The notes under the pieces: model-generated | What the model was told of the DNA's origin: nothing | Seen by the model: the letters and a program-made list of their open reading frames with translations, nothing else | The model's database searches: none | Position numbers and translations under genes: made by a program | From: Basidiobolus meristosporus CBS 931.73 | Taxonomy: Eukaryota; Basidiobolomycota; Basidiobolomycetes; Basidiobolales; Basidiobolaceae | DNA length: 26,829 bases | Reading direction: 5' to 3' | NCBI GenBank assembly: GCA_002104905.1 | Contig: MCFE01000911.1 | Span: 1 to 26,829, forward strand | Shown: positions 1-9,941 of the stretch, one piece after another | How positions within the stretch are numbered: the first letter of the stretch is position 1 | Layout of the letters: every line of letters begins with the position of its first letter

Positions 1-844
1 GTTTGTCTCCATCATGGTAGCTGCCAGTTTACAGTCTTCCATTTTGTACTTCTTTAGTATATCTTGAATATACTTGGATTGACTTAGGGTAATAGTCTGG
101 GTACTTCTGTCTATGGAGAACTTAATCCCTAAGTAGTAACTAAGTTCTCCTAGATTGGACATCTTGAACTCCTTAGATAGGCTGGTTTAGTTTCTTCCAA
201 TGTTTCTAGATTATTGGCGGCTATAATAAGATCATCCACATATAGAGCTAATAAAACTGGATTTGCTCTATCTGGCTTATAGTATATACTATAGTCAGTA
301 TTACTTCTTTTGAAACTCAGAGATTCCAAATAAGAATCTATCTTGCAATTCCAGGCTCTCAGTGATTGTTTGAGACCATATAGTGACTTTTTTAGCTTGC
401 AGACCAAATGAGGGTTATTTTGATCAACAAACCCATCAGGCTGGTCCATATACACGTCCTCAGCAAGTTCTCCATTCAAAAATGCAGTCTTTACATCAAT
501 TTGATCAATAAAAAACTTAATTTGGCTGCAAGAGCCAATATTAATCTGATGGAATTAAACTTGGCTACTGGTGCAAAGATCTCAGTATAGTCAAGTCCTT
601 TTGTTTGAGAGTATTCTTTGGCCACAAGTCTTGCATTTTACCTTTCAATTGTACCATCAGCCCTGCATTTTCTCTTGAAGACCCATCTGTATCCAATTGA
701 TTTTCGGTTGATTGGTAATTTGACTAAGTCCCAAGTTTGATTTTCCATCAGGGCCTGATATTCCTCAGTCATTGCAGATCTCCAAAACTTTGTCTAAGGG
801 CTATTTAGGGCCTCTTTTACAGTCTGGGGTTCATCAATATGGAC
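1..844 (-). pseudogene. Copia A reverse transcriptase region (3' truncated by window edge)
   Basis: The minus-strand translation gives the N-terminal part of a copia RT (motif ENQTWDLVKLP, then GYRWVFK) and, at about 150-479, the finger/palm part with a YGLKQS motif and an intact YVDD catalytic motif. The region between about 480 and 600 must be read in another frame: a short deletion near 515-520 disrupts the motif that would read [11 protein letters not shown]. An in-frame TAA at 845-847 separates it from the upstream integrase frame. The first 150 bases continue with the conserved YYLG.K and ATPM-type region in yet another frame. RNase H and the 3' LTR would lie left of the window. RNA-dependent DNA synthesis is the family role; this copy cannot make the full protein. 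Confidence 0.85.
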
Positions 845-2126
845 TTAATAGGCATAGGCTAAGTTTGTACCCTCATTGATATAGTAATTTGGGCTATTTC
901 TTGTCCGATTTGATCTCCGGGCATTTGATACTGGAATGATCACTTCTGGGAAATTCCTGGGCACTGATTCTGGCTGAACCATGGTTGTAGAGTCCTCTGG
1001 AGTGGAAAAATTTTCATTGTTTTGCTGTGATTCAATCCTGACAATTGGTGGACTTGAGATCAGAGCTTCTTCCTTTCTCTCCATAAAGTAGACCCATGTG
1101 TATCTTGTACAATCATCAATAAAAGTGATTAGATACTTCATCCCGCCTAAGGATAAATTTTGCATAGGTCCACACAGATCTGAGTGAATTAGATCTAATT
1201 TTTCCTTAGTTTTGATTAACCCAGAGCTCTTGAACGGTTGTCTGGCTTGTTTCCCATATATGCAGGCTTCACAGTGCTCCAAATTAGCTGGGGGATCAAT
1301 TTTCACTCCAGAAATTAGCTGATCTTTGATCATTTTGTGCAAATAATCAAAATTGATGTGTCCAAATCTCCTGTGCCAAAGCATTGGTGTTTCTTCATTT
1401 AAGTTACTTATATTGGCTTCCAAATATGATGGAATATAAGTCAACTTGTATAGATTCTGATCTCTGATGCCCAAAGCAATATGGGCACCATTTTGATCAG
1501 TGATCCTGCATCCAGAATTGTCAAAACTGAAACTGAGTCCTTCTGCTGTGGCCTTGCTTACAGAGAGTAGGTTCTTGGCTATTTCTGGTACATAGAGTAC
1601 TTCTTTAAAGGTCATTGTATGGCTTCCTTCACTGCTTCTAAGGTTTACTTGGATAGTTCCTTCTCCCACTGCATCAAGTGTTCTATTGTCACCCATGAAA
1701 ACCTTCTTAATTGGAATTTCTTGATATTGGGTAAAAAGTTCTTTTAGGTGTGTAAAGTGTTGAGAAGCTCCAGAGTCAATATACCACGTCTGAGAATCCT
1801 TGTTTGTGGTCATATTTAGTGCAGATATGAATAGTCTATCTTCAGTTGTTGCAGCATTTCCATATTCAGGCTTCTTTTGCTGATAATCTCTCTTATTGAA
1901 ACACCGGTCTGATGTGTGTCCTTTCCTTTTGCAGTAGTTGCAAAATAGGTTGCTGTTGCCTTTGTAGGGTCTTGGATACCTCCTTTGTTGGTTATCATTG
2001 CTTATTAAAGCATTTTCTTCTTCCTTCTTATTGGCACTTGATTTTCTTAATTCTTCATCCAGGAGCCTTCCATATACGTAATTTAAGGTCAAATCTTCAG
2101 TTCTGGACTCTAGGGCTGATACAAGG

Positions 2127-2131
2127 CCCTG
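2127..2131 (-). other. Empty-site counterpart of the gypsy-2 target in copia A
   Basis: The copia-sense pentamer CAGGG lies in an uninterrupted gag context here (cagggccttgtatcagccc in sense). In copia B the same position carries gypsy-2 with CAGGG on both sides (11373-11377 and 17296-17300). This gives the pre-insertion sequence. Confidence 0.85.
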
Positions 2132-2480
2132 AAACTCGTCTGTCAGGCTATTCAGGATGGTAACTATCACATCCTCATCAGTAGTTGGTACGCCCACAGA
2201 TTCCATCTCATCTACCAGCAGGGTAATTCTGTTAATTAGATTTTTCATTTCTTCTCCTGGCAGCATCTTTGTAGTAAAGAATTATCTTCTCACATACATT
2301 TTCTTGGCAGCTGAACATGACTGGTAGGTGTCTTCTTATGCCTTCCAGGCATTCTTTGCCGTTTTTGCTCTTGAGCATTGAATTAGCAATTTGTCCTTAA
2401 CATTAAGGCAAATGCAGTTAAAGGCACTTTGTTCTTTCTTCTGGTACTTCAAGGCTTCCTCTCCCACGTTTTTAGGAGGG

Positions 2481-2485
2481 CATTC
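2481..2485. repeat. Target-site duplication of gypsy-1, left copy (CATTC)
   Basis: CATTC directly precedes the TG of the left LTR and is repeated at 9259-9263 directly after the CA of the right LTR. A 5-bp duplication is typical of Ty3/gypsy integrases. The uninterrupted counterpart is at 11020-11024 in copia B, where it reads GAATG in the opposite orientation. Confidence 0.95.
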
Positions 2486-2872
2486 TGTGAGTACTCAATG
2501 TAGTACCCACTCTTTGCCCAAGAGTTCTCCCAAGAGTTCCCTCCAGAGTCCTACCCGAAGTCCTCCAGTACCCTCCCTATGATTCCCCCACGCATCCTCC
2601 CCTCCTATCCCTGCCCTTATCTAGTTAGAACACTTACCATAACAGGAAGGTGTTCACACCCCTATTTTATAACACATTGTCTATTGTCTAAGCCCCCCCA
2701 AGTGATATATATATCTACCCAATTGAACCAGGAAGAACAACAAGATTTGGACGAAATAAACAGAAGTCTTTATTACCTTGCTATCTTCTATTGGAAGCTA
2801 TTCTGAACCAAGTGGTACTGACTTGACCTACAAGCTCTCCCACTCACCAAGTACAGTCAGTAATAACCCACA
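2486..2872 (+). repeat. Gypsy-1 5' LTR (387 bp)
   Basis: It begins TGTGAGTACTC and ends AACCCACA and is repeated at 8872-9258. It holds a TATA-like run (gatatatatatc, about 2703-2714) and an AATAAA-like signal near 2755, consistent with a Pol II promoter and polyadenylation region. Confidence 0.95.
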
Positions 2873-2876
2873 TATT

Positions 2877-2890
2877 TGGTGCCATCTCTG
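2877..2890 (+). promoter_or_regulatory. Candidate primer-binding site of gypsy-1
   Basis: Four bases after the LTR the sequence reads TGGTGCCATCTCTG. A TGG start is expected where a PBS pairs with the CCA-3' end of a tRNA. The matching tRNA is not identified here, so this assignment rests only on position and the TGG start. Confidence 0.4.
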
Positions 2891-2913
2891 CGGAAATAAG
2901 CACAAGTGAGGTA

Positions 2914-3786
2914 ATGACTACTACAATCAAACTAAAAACATACAAGGGAAAGAGAGAGAAAGCCCTTGTGTGGTTCGATAAGTTTGAGAGAGTTGCGGTT
3001 GATGCAGGATGGGACGACAATAAGAAAGTAAGAGAGTTCGCAAGACATATGGAAGGGTCAGCATGGCAATGGCATTATGGGTTGGAAGACGCAGTCAAAG
3101 ACGACTGGGATGCACTAGAAGAAGCCTACAAGACATGCTTTCTATATGCCAAAGGATAGCACTACAAAGCCCTTCTACTGTCCTTGCAGAAGAAAAGCAG
3201 TGAAAGCTATGAAGCCTACACTGAACTGTTTCTCCAATGAGTTTGATGTCTCCCAAAGGACAAAATCACCAAACGACAGCTCATGAGGTATTACATCATG
3301 GGCTTAGACGACGAAATAAGATGTAGGGCGTCCAAAGAACAACAGGGATGTAAAATGTTGCAAGAGTTGGTTGAACAAGTATGAGGGGTCATCTTGCTAT
3401 GGGGGCTACCCTATAGTGATACGAATGATTGAAGGACAGGGATCCCCTGTAAGAAAGGAAAAATCGCCTCCCCAAAAGACCGTGAGTTAGAGGAATTGCG
3501 GCAAAAGGTCCAAGAACTCTTGATCAACAATGTCCAAGAAGTCCCCAAAGAAGGTGATAAACTCTGGGAAGCTGTCGTAGATCTAAAGGCCCAGGTTCAA
3601 GTCCTGACCCAACAGATGGAACGACCGCAACAACAGTATCTGTGTTATGTGTGTGGAGAAGTAGGTCACTGGGCCCATGAATGTGAAAAACGGTACGGAA
3701 GAGAAGCTGTACCGGACACAAAAGAGAAGAAGGCGTCAAAAGACAGAGTCCCTTGCCAGGAGGCCAACGGGACTCAGTCAATCTAA
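2914..3786 (+). pseudogene. Gypsy-1 gag (nucleocapsid/capsid), broken by five stops
   Basis: The frame starts with an ATG 41 bp after the LTR (MTTTIKLKTYKG) and encodes a retrotransposon gag domain (motif WQWHYGLED near codon 50). A CCHC zinc knuckle, CYVCGEVGHWAHEC, lies near 3646-3687, and the frame ends at TAA 3784-3786. In-frame stops occur at 3157 (TAG), 3238, 3244, 3382 and 3430 (all TGA). The protein-like context continues through each of them, so they are lesions. The pol frame lies at -1 and is open from 3687, giving about 100 nt of gag-pol overlap. No canonical slippery heptamer was seen in it. Gag would form the virus-like particle. Confidence 0.88.
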
Positions 3787-6700
3787 GCCCTCCAGTCAGG
3801 ACAATCAAAGTGCGGAAGAAGAAGCGTTGACATGATGCTTCTAGAGAGGAGGTGAAGGAACCTGTAGTAGAGGTTCCGTCAAAAGGAAAGAGCGCGGAAT
3901 TAGGTGAAGAAGTACGGAATGAACCTTGGGAAGAAGTGTTAAAGCAAACAAAGAATGCTAGCACGTCTTCCCATGGCCTATTCCCCATAATGAAGGTACT
4001 AGAGCAAACCAAGGCAACCCTCCCAATAACCAATTTACTGGGACTGGCCCCGGCTCTAGTCAAGGAACTGATAGAGGGATTGAAGGAGATAACAACCCTC
4101 CATGTCAACCAGACGGTCCTGCAAAAACCGAATAAAGGTACATACGTAAAGGTACGTATAGAGAATAAGGAGATTCTCGCCCTTATTGACACAGGATCCT
4201 CTACGTTGATCATGTCAGAGTCATTAGCAAAACATCTAAAACTAAATATAGTCCCCAACGACACCATTTGAGTATGGCTAGCGAATGACCAACTGGATAC
4301 AACGGTAGGTGTGGTGCCTAATTGCCCCATTCGGCTAGGCAACTTGATAATATGCCAAGATGTTGTGGTCCTACCTGTTGCAGCCAATGACTTACTCATT
4401 GGCAAGAGTTGGTTTATCCAACATAAGATGGATATACTTTACAGTGCATCTGAACTCAGGTGGGATACCAAGAGTATCCCACTGATTCATATCACCGATG
4501 TGAGCAAGGCGCGTAGCAACAGTGTGACAATTGAAGAGGTGAAACCGTTGCAGTCTCCGATCATCACACAAAAGGTGATAAAAATACCACCCGCCAGTAA
4601 GACGGTGATCTCATTAGAAACACCAATAGCTTATTCAACAAGCGGAAGAATGATAACCGCAGCGAAAGCATCCAAGCAACTGGAAGGAATCTTGATCCCT
4701 AAAGTATGGATACCACCAAAATTTGAAACGCAAAGCCTGAAATGCTTAGTGGTTAACAACGGGCAACACACGGTGACATTGCCTAGAGGAGTGCCATTGT
4801 TAAACTTAGAGGAAGTCGATGGAAACGACCAAGGACCACCTCCAAACAAAGAACCAGAAGAAGAACTCCCCAAACTAGATGTGGACCCCGGTCTACCGCC
4901 TACGTTACGAGACAAATTCCTAGAAGGAATATGTCCGCTTGCCCAAGTATTCTCTAAGAACCAAGTAATTGGTCATATACCTGGGGTATATCACCAAATC
5001 CACCTCGCCAACAAATACCCCATCAAGCAAAAAGCCTATAGGAATTCAAAAATTGACACAGACTATATCAAAGAGACGATTGAAACTTTATTAAAAGACG
5101 ACATCATTACAGAGAGCCAGTCTCCGTGGGCCTCCCCCGTAGTGATAGTCCCGAAGAAAGACAGAAAGTAACGCTTTTGCATCGACTACCGGAAATTGAA
5201 CGCCGTCACCCGGAAGGACGTGTATCCACTACCGCAAATAGACAACCTCTTGGACAGATTAATCGGAGCTAAATATTTTAGCTCTCTTGACTTAATCTCC
5301 GGGTATTGGCAAGTAGAAGTAGCCCCGGAAGATCAACCCAAAACCGCTTTTATAACATCGTTTGGATTATACAAATGGAACCGACTACCCTTTGGCTTGT
5401 GCAATGCCCCCGCTACGTTCCAAAGGATGATTGACAAGGTGCTAGGAAATCTACGATGGGAATGCGCCCTTGTGTATCTGGACAACATCATGATATATTC
5501 CCCCAATGTAGAAGAACATATACACGACGTGCAACGTATCCTGACATCCCTCCTCGAGAACCAACTTAAACTACATCCCAAGAAGTGCCATTTCCTGTAC
5601 ACAAAATTGTTGTTCCTGGGCCACGAGATCTCGGCAGATGGAATATACCCATCTACGTCACTCCTGAAAGCCGTTCAAAATGCACCTGCACCAAAGGACA
5701 TTAATGCAGCGTTGGGATTCCTAGGATTAGCCGGCTACTATCGCCGCTTTGTCAAAAACTTTGCGACAATAGCAGCCCCCCTATACAAATTGACGCAAAA
5801 GGGCCAGTGTTTTGTATGGTTGGAGCCTCAAAAGAGAGCATTCAATCAGCTGAAACATTCCCTGACGTAACCGCCAGTGTTACGATTTCCCAATTGGGAT
5901 GCGAGATTTTTTATTAACTGTGATGGAAGCCTCACCGGTATAGGCGCCGTACTGGGACAATACCACCAACCCGGCAAATTCCACCCGATTGGTTATGTGA
6001 GCTGTTTGCTAAACAAGCACAAACGCCACTACCCCGTTACCGAGATAGAATGTCTGGCTGTTGTTTATTCAATTAAACAATTCCATACATACATACATGG
6101 TTGCCGATTCACAATAGTAACGGACCACAGTGCACTGGTCTGGCTGATGAAAACTAAAGACTTTACCGGCCGACTAGCACGTTGGGCCCTACAACTACAG
6201 CAGTACAACTTTGAAATAATTCACCACGCTGGCAAGAAACACCAGGACGCAGACTTCCTTAGTTGCTATCCCGTTTGCCAAATACATGTCAGTGATGAGT
6301 ACAAGGATGTAATCTGCTTTAAAAAGAAAGGGAGGTATCCCAAACACGTCATTACAAACAAGCAGAAGAGAGAATTTCAAAGGAAATGGTGTCAGTACAA
6401 AGGACAAGAAAATTGACTATGGGTCCTCCAAGGACAGTCCAGAGCCAAGGTACCCCCACTAGCAGCCCGTGAAGAAATCATACAAGAAAGACATATGTCA
6501 TTAGGACATGCTAACCCCCTAACGACATATAAGATGCTAAGAAAAACGTTTTATTGGCAAAAAATGATGACCGACGTTACAAATACGTTACAAAGATGCA
6601 CCACTTGCAAAAGATTCAACCGGAGTCTGAAGATAGGGACAACCGCACCAATACCGGTTGACCTGCCCTTCCACCGAGTAGGGATCGACTTTGTTGGCCC

Positions 6701-7529
6701 CTTTATGAAAACAAAGAAAGGAGAACAATACATAATAATCGCTACCGATTATTTCTCAAAGTGGGTAGAAGCCCAAGCCATCCGCAATAAAGATCAGAAG
6801 ACAACCGCCCGATTCATTCTAGAACACCTCATCTGCCAACACAGATATCCTCAGATACTCCTGTCTGACAATGGTGGTTCCTTCCTGAACGACACCATGG
6901 CCCACCTGTGCAAAATGATGGGCGTGAAACAAGTCTTCACGGCCGCGTATCACCCCCAGACTGACGGATTAACCAAGAGGATGAACCAGACGTGTTGCCG
7001 CATACTGGAGAAGCTTCACTGGGAACTTCCCCAATCATGGGCCAAGCTGCTCCCACTGACACTCCTAGCAATGCGCACCACACCGAATAAAACAACGGGT
7101 TTCTCCCCATATGAAATCCTATATGGACAAAGACCCAAGTGGCGGGAGGAAGCTGGATTGACAATGGAAGGTGTCCCCCTGACGACACATAACAACTATA
7201 TAGAAAGGTTGATACACTGTATCGCCCACCTATACATAAAAGTATTCGAAAATGTCGACAAGCACCTTCCCCCTCCACCCAAAAATGAGAAACTAACAAG
7301 ACAAAAGTGGAAACCAGGCAATAAGGTGTGGTACAACCATACCGTTGCAGGCCTCAAGTTCCGCCCACAATTTACACCCCGATGGATTGGCCCATGCACC
7401 GTTATCAGTTCGGACCACAGACCAAAGTACACCATCACCCTGAATAATAAGACAATCAGCAACGTAGCGCCAGCCCATCTGAAACCGTTTCATGATGATC
7501 CACCGATCATCACTGAGACCGAAGTGTGA
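3687..7529 (+). pseudogene. Gypsy-1 pol: protease, reverse transcriptase, RNase H, integrase (defective)
   Basis: A single reading frame carries the protease (ALIDTGSS, Asp at 4188), RT (about 4990-5640), RNase H (about 5890-6280), the HHCC zinc site (H at 6492 and in GHAN; CTTC near 6600) and the integrase core (Asp at 6687 in GIDFVGP, Asp at 6867 in SDNGG). Stops interrupt it at 3828 (TGA), 4269 (TGA), 5169 (TAA), 5868 (TAA) and 6414 (TGA). The RT box reads YLDN instead of YLDD (codon AAC at 5484), and the integrase Glu at exact DD35E spacing is Lys (AAG at 6975). The RNase H end reads LSCYP where LSR is usual (TGC at 6264). The TGA at 7527 may be the natural end or one more lesion. The gene is dead in cis. 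Confidence 0.92.
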
Positions 7530-7658
7530 TTAAACGATTATCAGGACAAGGATAGAGGAAGACACGGGATACATTTGAAATTTATTAGAGGAGATTTTAG
7601 TCAATATAGGTACAAATAATATGCGCAAGGGAGTTCGCCCAAAGGGGAGAACAAAAGA
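7530..7658 (+). other. Pol-to-third-frame spacer of gypsy-1
   Basis: The spacer is 129 nt in the pol frame, with a single in-frame stop (TAA 7617-7619). It is purine-rich and has no recognised domain. If the TGA at 7527 and this TAA are decayed CGA and CAA codons, pol would run straight into the third frame. Confidence 0.4.
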
Positions 7659-8828
7659 ATGCATATGGAAAGCGCCAAAGGAAACAGTTCACCCAAAACT
7701 GGCAATACCCCTCCCACTAGCGAGAACCAAGATGATACCAAAAACAAAACCAACCTGCAAGTGTTAAGAGATATGGTACGAGCGTTACGTATGACGAGAG
7801 CCACCTATGAAGAGTTGTTTGCCGGAGCAGTCATGCTAATACAAGACACGATCAGAGAGGGACAAGACAAGTTACCCACGCCAATACAAAGCATGGAGAT
7901 ACTACCGGAGAAGACCGTGTACCACCTAAGAGGAGGTTCCTTGATCATTAAGGAGAAGGACGCCGTGCTGATTCCTGTATCCATACTGGACACAGTCAGA
8001 CAGAAGACACAAGGAATCAACTGTCACACCCTCATGAGACCTTGAGAGCCCCCCTGTTTTGTTGCATACTTGCCATTAATAGGTACCACGGTTGTTGAGG
8101 TATACGCAGACCTGGTACAAGCTGCAAGAGCACCAGAAGTAGAACTCCCAATCAAAGGACTCCTCCAAGAAATTTGCAAACATCTCAAACCACATTTCCA
8201 AGAAGGAACCATCTTAGAGAAGATACGCGAATGGATTAAATACACCGGCCAGTTAACCCATGCGATCCACCGAGTTGCTGTGTTACAACTATTACAGTGG
8301 TTTACCATAGGACAACTCAGGAATCAGTACAAAGTCCAACTCCAAGAAGCCAAAGAAACCGCCTCGGATTCTGTAGAAACCATGAGGCAAGTACAAAAGC
8401 GCCTTGATCGCGCCACAGTTTCTACGGAAGAACTACAATACCTCTTGGAAGAAGCAAAAACTTGTTATCAACAACAGGTGACTGCCGACCGAGTGTATGC
8501 CCTCTTCAAAAGGTCCCCTGCCGTCATATTGAACACAAAAAGGACAAGCCCCAATAACATTTGCAAGATAAAGAAGCAAGACTTTATCGCGCTATTGCAC
8601 CTTTTCTCGTTCTCCGACCCTCCCAAGGAACTTACCCAGAACCCTATGGTTTGCTAACTATTTGGCTCTGTGGAAAACATCCCTCAAGCAACACAGGCCG
8701 CACCCCACTCTGCTGCCAAATGGTATCAGGTACTTGCCCGCGATCCCCTTGTGAGTGACAACCAGCAATGGTACTACGGTGACTCCCCATGCTCCGTAAA
8801 CAAAATTGATCCTGGAGAAGCGAGTTAG
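7659..8828 (+). pseudogene. Gypsy-1 third frame downstream of integrase, function unknown
   Basis: An ATG at 7659 (preceded by a second ATG-like context at 7621 in another frame) opens 390 codons ending at TAG 8826-8828, with internal stops at 8043 (TGA) and 8655 (TAA). The sequence on both sides of each stop is protein-like. The N-terminal 35 residues are polar and disordered. A middle part is hydrophobic-mixed (EELFAGAVMLIQDTI). Around 8300-8480 there is a heptad-rich, Glu/Gln-rich stretch likely to form a coiled coil. No signal peptide, transmembrane segment or known retroviral env motif is visible. It is in the same frame as pol, separated by 129 nt with one further stop (TAA 7617), so it could be either a third ORF or a C-terminal extension of pol. 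I do not recognise the family. Confidence 0.6.
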
Positions 8829-8871
8829 TCAAAGAACTTTGAGGACAAAGCTCCCACTTACCCCCGGGATA
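8829..8871 (+). promoter_or_regulatory. Region expected to hold the gypsy-1 polypurine tract
   Basis: The stretch just before the 3' LTR contains GAACTTTGAGGACAAAG and ends CCCCCGGGATA. A polypurine tract should sit here to prime plus-strand synthesis. GGGATA abutting the LTR is a short candidate, and the match is weak. Confidence 0.35.
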
Positions 8872-9258
8872 TGTGAGTACTCAATGTAGTACCCACTCTT
8901 TGCCCAAGAGTTCTCCCAAGAGTTCCCTCCAGAGTCCTACCCAAAGTCCTCCAGTACCCTCCCTATGATTCCCCCACGCATCCTCCCCTCCTATCCCTGC
9001 CCTTATCTAGTTAGAACACTTACCATAACAGGAAGGTGTTCACACCCCTATTTTATAACACATTGTCTATTGTCTAAGCCCCCCCAAGTGATATATATAT
9101 CTACCCAATTGAACTAGGAAGAACAACAAGATTTGGACGAAATAAACAGAAGTCTTTATTACCTTCCTATCTTCTATTGGAAGCTATTCTGAACCAAGTG
9201 GTACTGACTTGACCTACAAGCTCTCCCACTCACCAAGTACAGTCAGTAATAACCCACA
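8872..9258 (+). repeat. Gypsy-1 3' LTR (387 bp)
   Basis: It is the same length as 2486-2872 and differs from it at only three positions. It ends AACCCACA, followed directly by the CATTC duplication. Confidence 0.95.
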
Positions 9259-9263
9259 CATTC
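9259..9263. repeat. Target-site duplication of gypsy-1, right copy (CATTC)
   Basis: It matches 2481-2485 exactly. Copia A gag resumes immediately after it. Confidence 0.95.
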
Positions 9264-9426
9264 TTCTCCTATGACAATATCCCAAAGGCCTCTTTCTTGT
9301 AGCAGCATCTTCATCTTCACCTTCCACACTTGGTAGTGAAATCCATCCAACTTTTCAGCAGAGGGAAAAATTCCAGTAATAGCAGTAGTAGACATTGCAG
9401 AGAGTGAGAGCTTGGGGCTCATAACC
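9264..9426 (-). pseudogene. Copia A gag N-terminus, cut by gypsy-1
   Basis: On the minus strand the frame begins MSPKLSLSAMSTTA at 9422 and runs through EKLDGFHYQVWKVKM and LLQERGLWDIV to GEEC, where gypsy-1 interrupts it. This is the usual start of a copia gag, which recognises a substrate-like 'DG.NY..W...M' motif. The sequence continues on the other side of gypsy-1 at 2480 and below. The first ATG lies inside the primer-binding site. A second candidate start, MSTTA, is 9 codons downstream. Confidence 0.85.
9415..9426 (-). promoter_or_regulatory. Copia A primer-binding site, complementary to the initiator tRNA-Met anticodon arm
   Basis: Read on the minus strand, the 12 bases directly after the LTR are GGTTATGAGCCC. 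This is the reverse complement of the conserved eukaryotic initiator tRNA-Met anticodon stem-loop (GGGCTCATAACC). Drosophila copia and yeast Ty5 are known to prime from an internally cleaved initiator tRNA at this place. Confidence 0.85.
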
Positions 9427-9775
9427 TGTTGTAGGAGTCTTGGAGATATTGGAAGTGACTTGGAGAACAAGTAGATTATGAGGTTTTCACTTAATGAATT
9501 ATTGAATGTAAAAGTAGTATTTATACTTTTACCTGGTCTTGGCATTACAAACACGTAGAATAGGTTAAGGAAGGTCCCAAGAGCATGTGTGCAAAGTTTG
9601 GGGCTGTTTGGACAACTTTGAGAATTTTCATGTTCTGGGTACCTGGCATTTTGGTGAAGATATTCTAAGTAAATCCCGACAAGGAATTTGGTCAGTATTC
9701 TCTAGGATTTGAAGGTAATGATCTAAGTGACTAAGTTAGGTGAATATTTAGGTGGAAATACAAATTTTTACAACA
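9427..9775 (-). repeat. Copia A 5' LTR (349 bp)
   Basis: On the minus strand it starts TGTTGTAAAAATTTG and ends CTACAACA, giving 5-bp inverted ends TGTTG/CAACA. A TATA box (GTATAAATAC) lies within a hairpin at 9508-9532. Near-identical copies are at 9942-10290 (minus) and 10513-10856 (plus). Confidence 0.88.
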
Positions 9776-9941
9776 TTCTTCTCCCATGACAATATCCTAA
9801 TGGCCTCTTTCTTGTAGCAGCATCTTCATCTTCACCTTCCACACTAGGTAGTGGGATCCATCCAGCTTTTCAGCTGAGGGAAAAATTCCAGTAGTAGCAG
9901 TAGTAGATATTGCAGAGAGTGACAGCTCAGGGCTCATAACC
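9776..9941 (-). pseudogene. Duplicate copia gag N-terminus
   Basis: The minus-strand translation MSPELSLSAISTTATTGIF continues to EKLDGSHYLVWKVKM and LLQERG, then breaks. It is a second copy of 9264-9426 with point changes. Its own PBS copy (GGTTATGAGCCC in sense) is at 9930-9941. It joins directly to the LTR start at 9775/9776, so it is part of a tandem duplication with a period of about 515 bp, not a separate insertion. Confidence 0.8.

Larger units (their letters stand above)
845..2485 (-). pseudogene. Copia A gag C-terminus, protease and internally deleted integrase
   Basis: An open frame of 473 codons (845-2266) follows a disrupted stretch of gag (2267-2485) that has TAA codons where copia B has sense codons. 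Domains in order on the minus strand: UBN2-type gag helices (LLDEELRKSS region), a CCHC zinc knuckle reading CNYCKRKGHTSDRC, the aspartic protease motif WYIDSGASQH, the GAG_pre-integrase HHCC zinc site (WHRRFGH ... CEACIYGKQ) and the first integrase Asp (FIDDCTRYTWVYF). About 590 bp present in copia B are then missing, so the second Asp and the Glu of the DDE triad are absent. The remaining linker (SSPPIVRIES onward) is fused in frame. Polyprotein maturation and integration would be the roles; integrase cannot be functional. Confidence 0.88.
2486..9258 (+). mobile_element. Gypsy-1: full-length Ty3/gypsy LTR retrotransposon (6,773 bp), coding-defective
   Basis: Two 387-bp LTRs with TG...CA ends and a perfect CATTC target-site duplication bound an internal region coding for gag, then protease-RT-RNase H-integrase (Ty3/gypsy order), then a further long frame. 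It is inserted in copia A gag. The LTRs differ at three positions (2557/8943 G-A, 2729/9115 C-T, 2780/9166 G-C), about 99.2% identity, so the insertion is young by LTR divergence. Even so, the internal region has about twelve premature stops and two lost catalytic residues. No chromodomain follows integrase. Confidence 0.95.

Noticed and set aside
3524-4405. 293-codon ORF antisense to gypsy-1 gag-pol
   Set aside because: The plus frame carries recognised gag and protease motifs; the antisense frame has none and is a shadow.
2914-8828. TGA recoding or an alternative genetic code as the reason for in-frame TGA in gypsy-1
   Set aside because: TAG and TAA also occur in frame, catalytic residues are changed by the same mutation type, and gypsy-2 and the host genes use TGA or TAG as normal stops.
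7659-8828. Third frame of gypsy-1 as a retroviral-type envelope gene
   Set aside because: No signal peptide, transmembrane helix, cleavage site or glycosylation-rich ectodomain pattern is visible; only its position resembles env.
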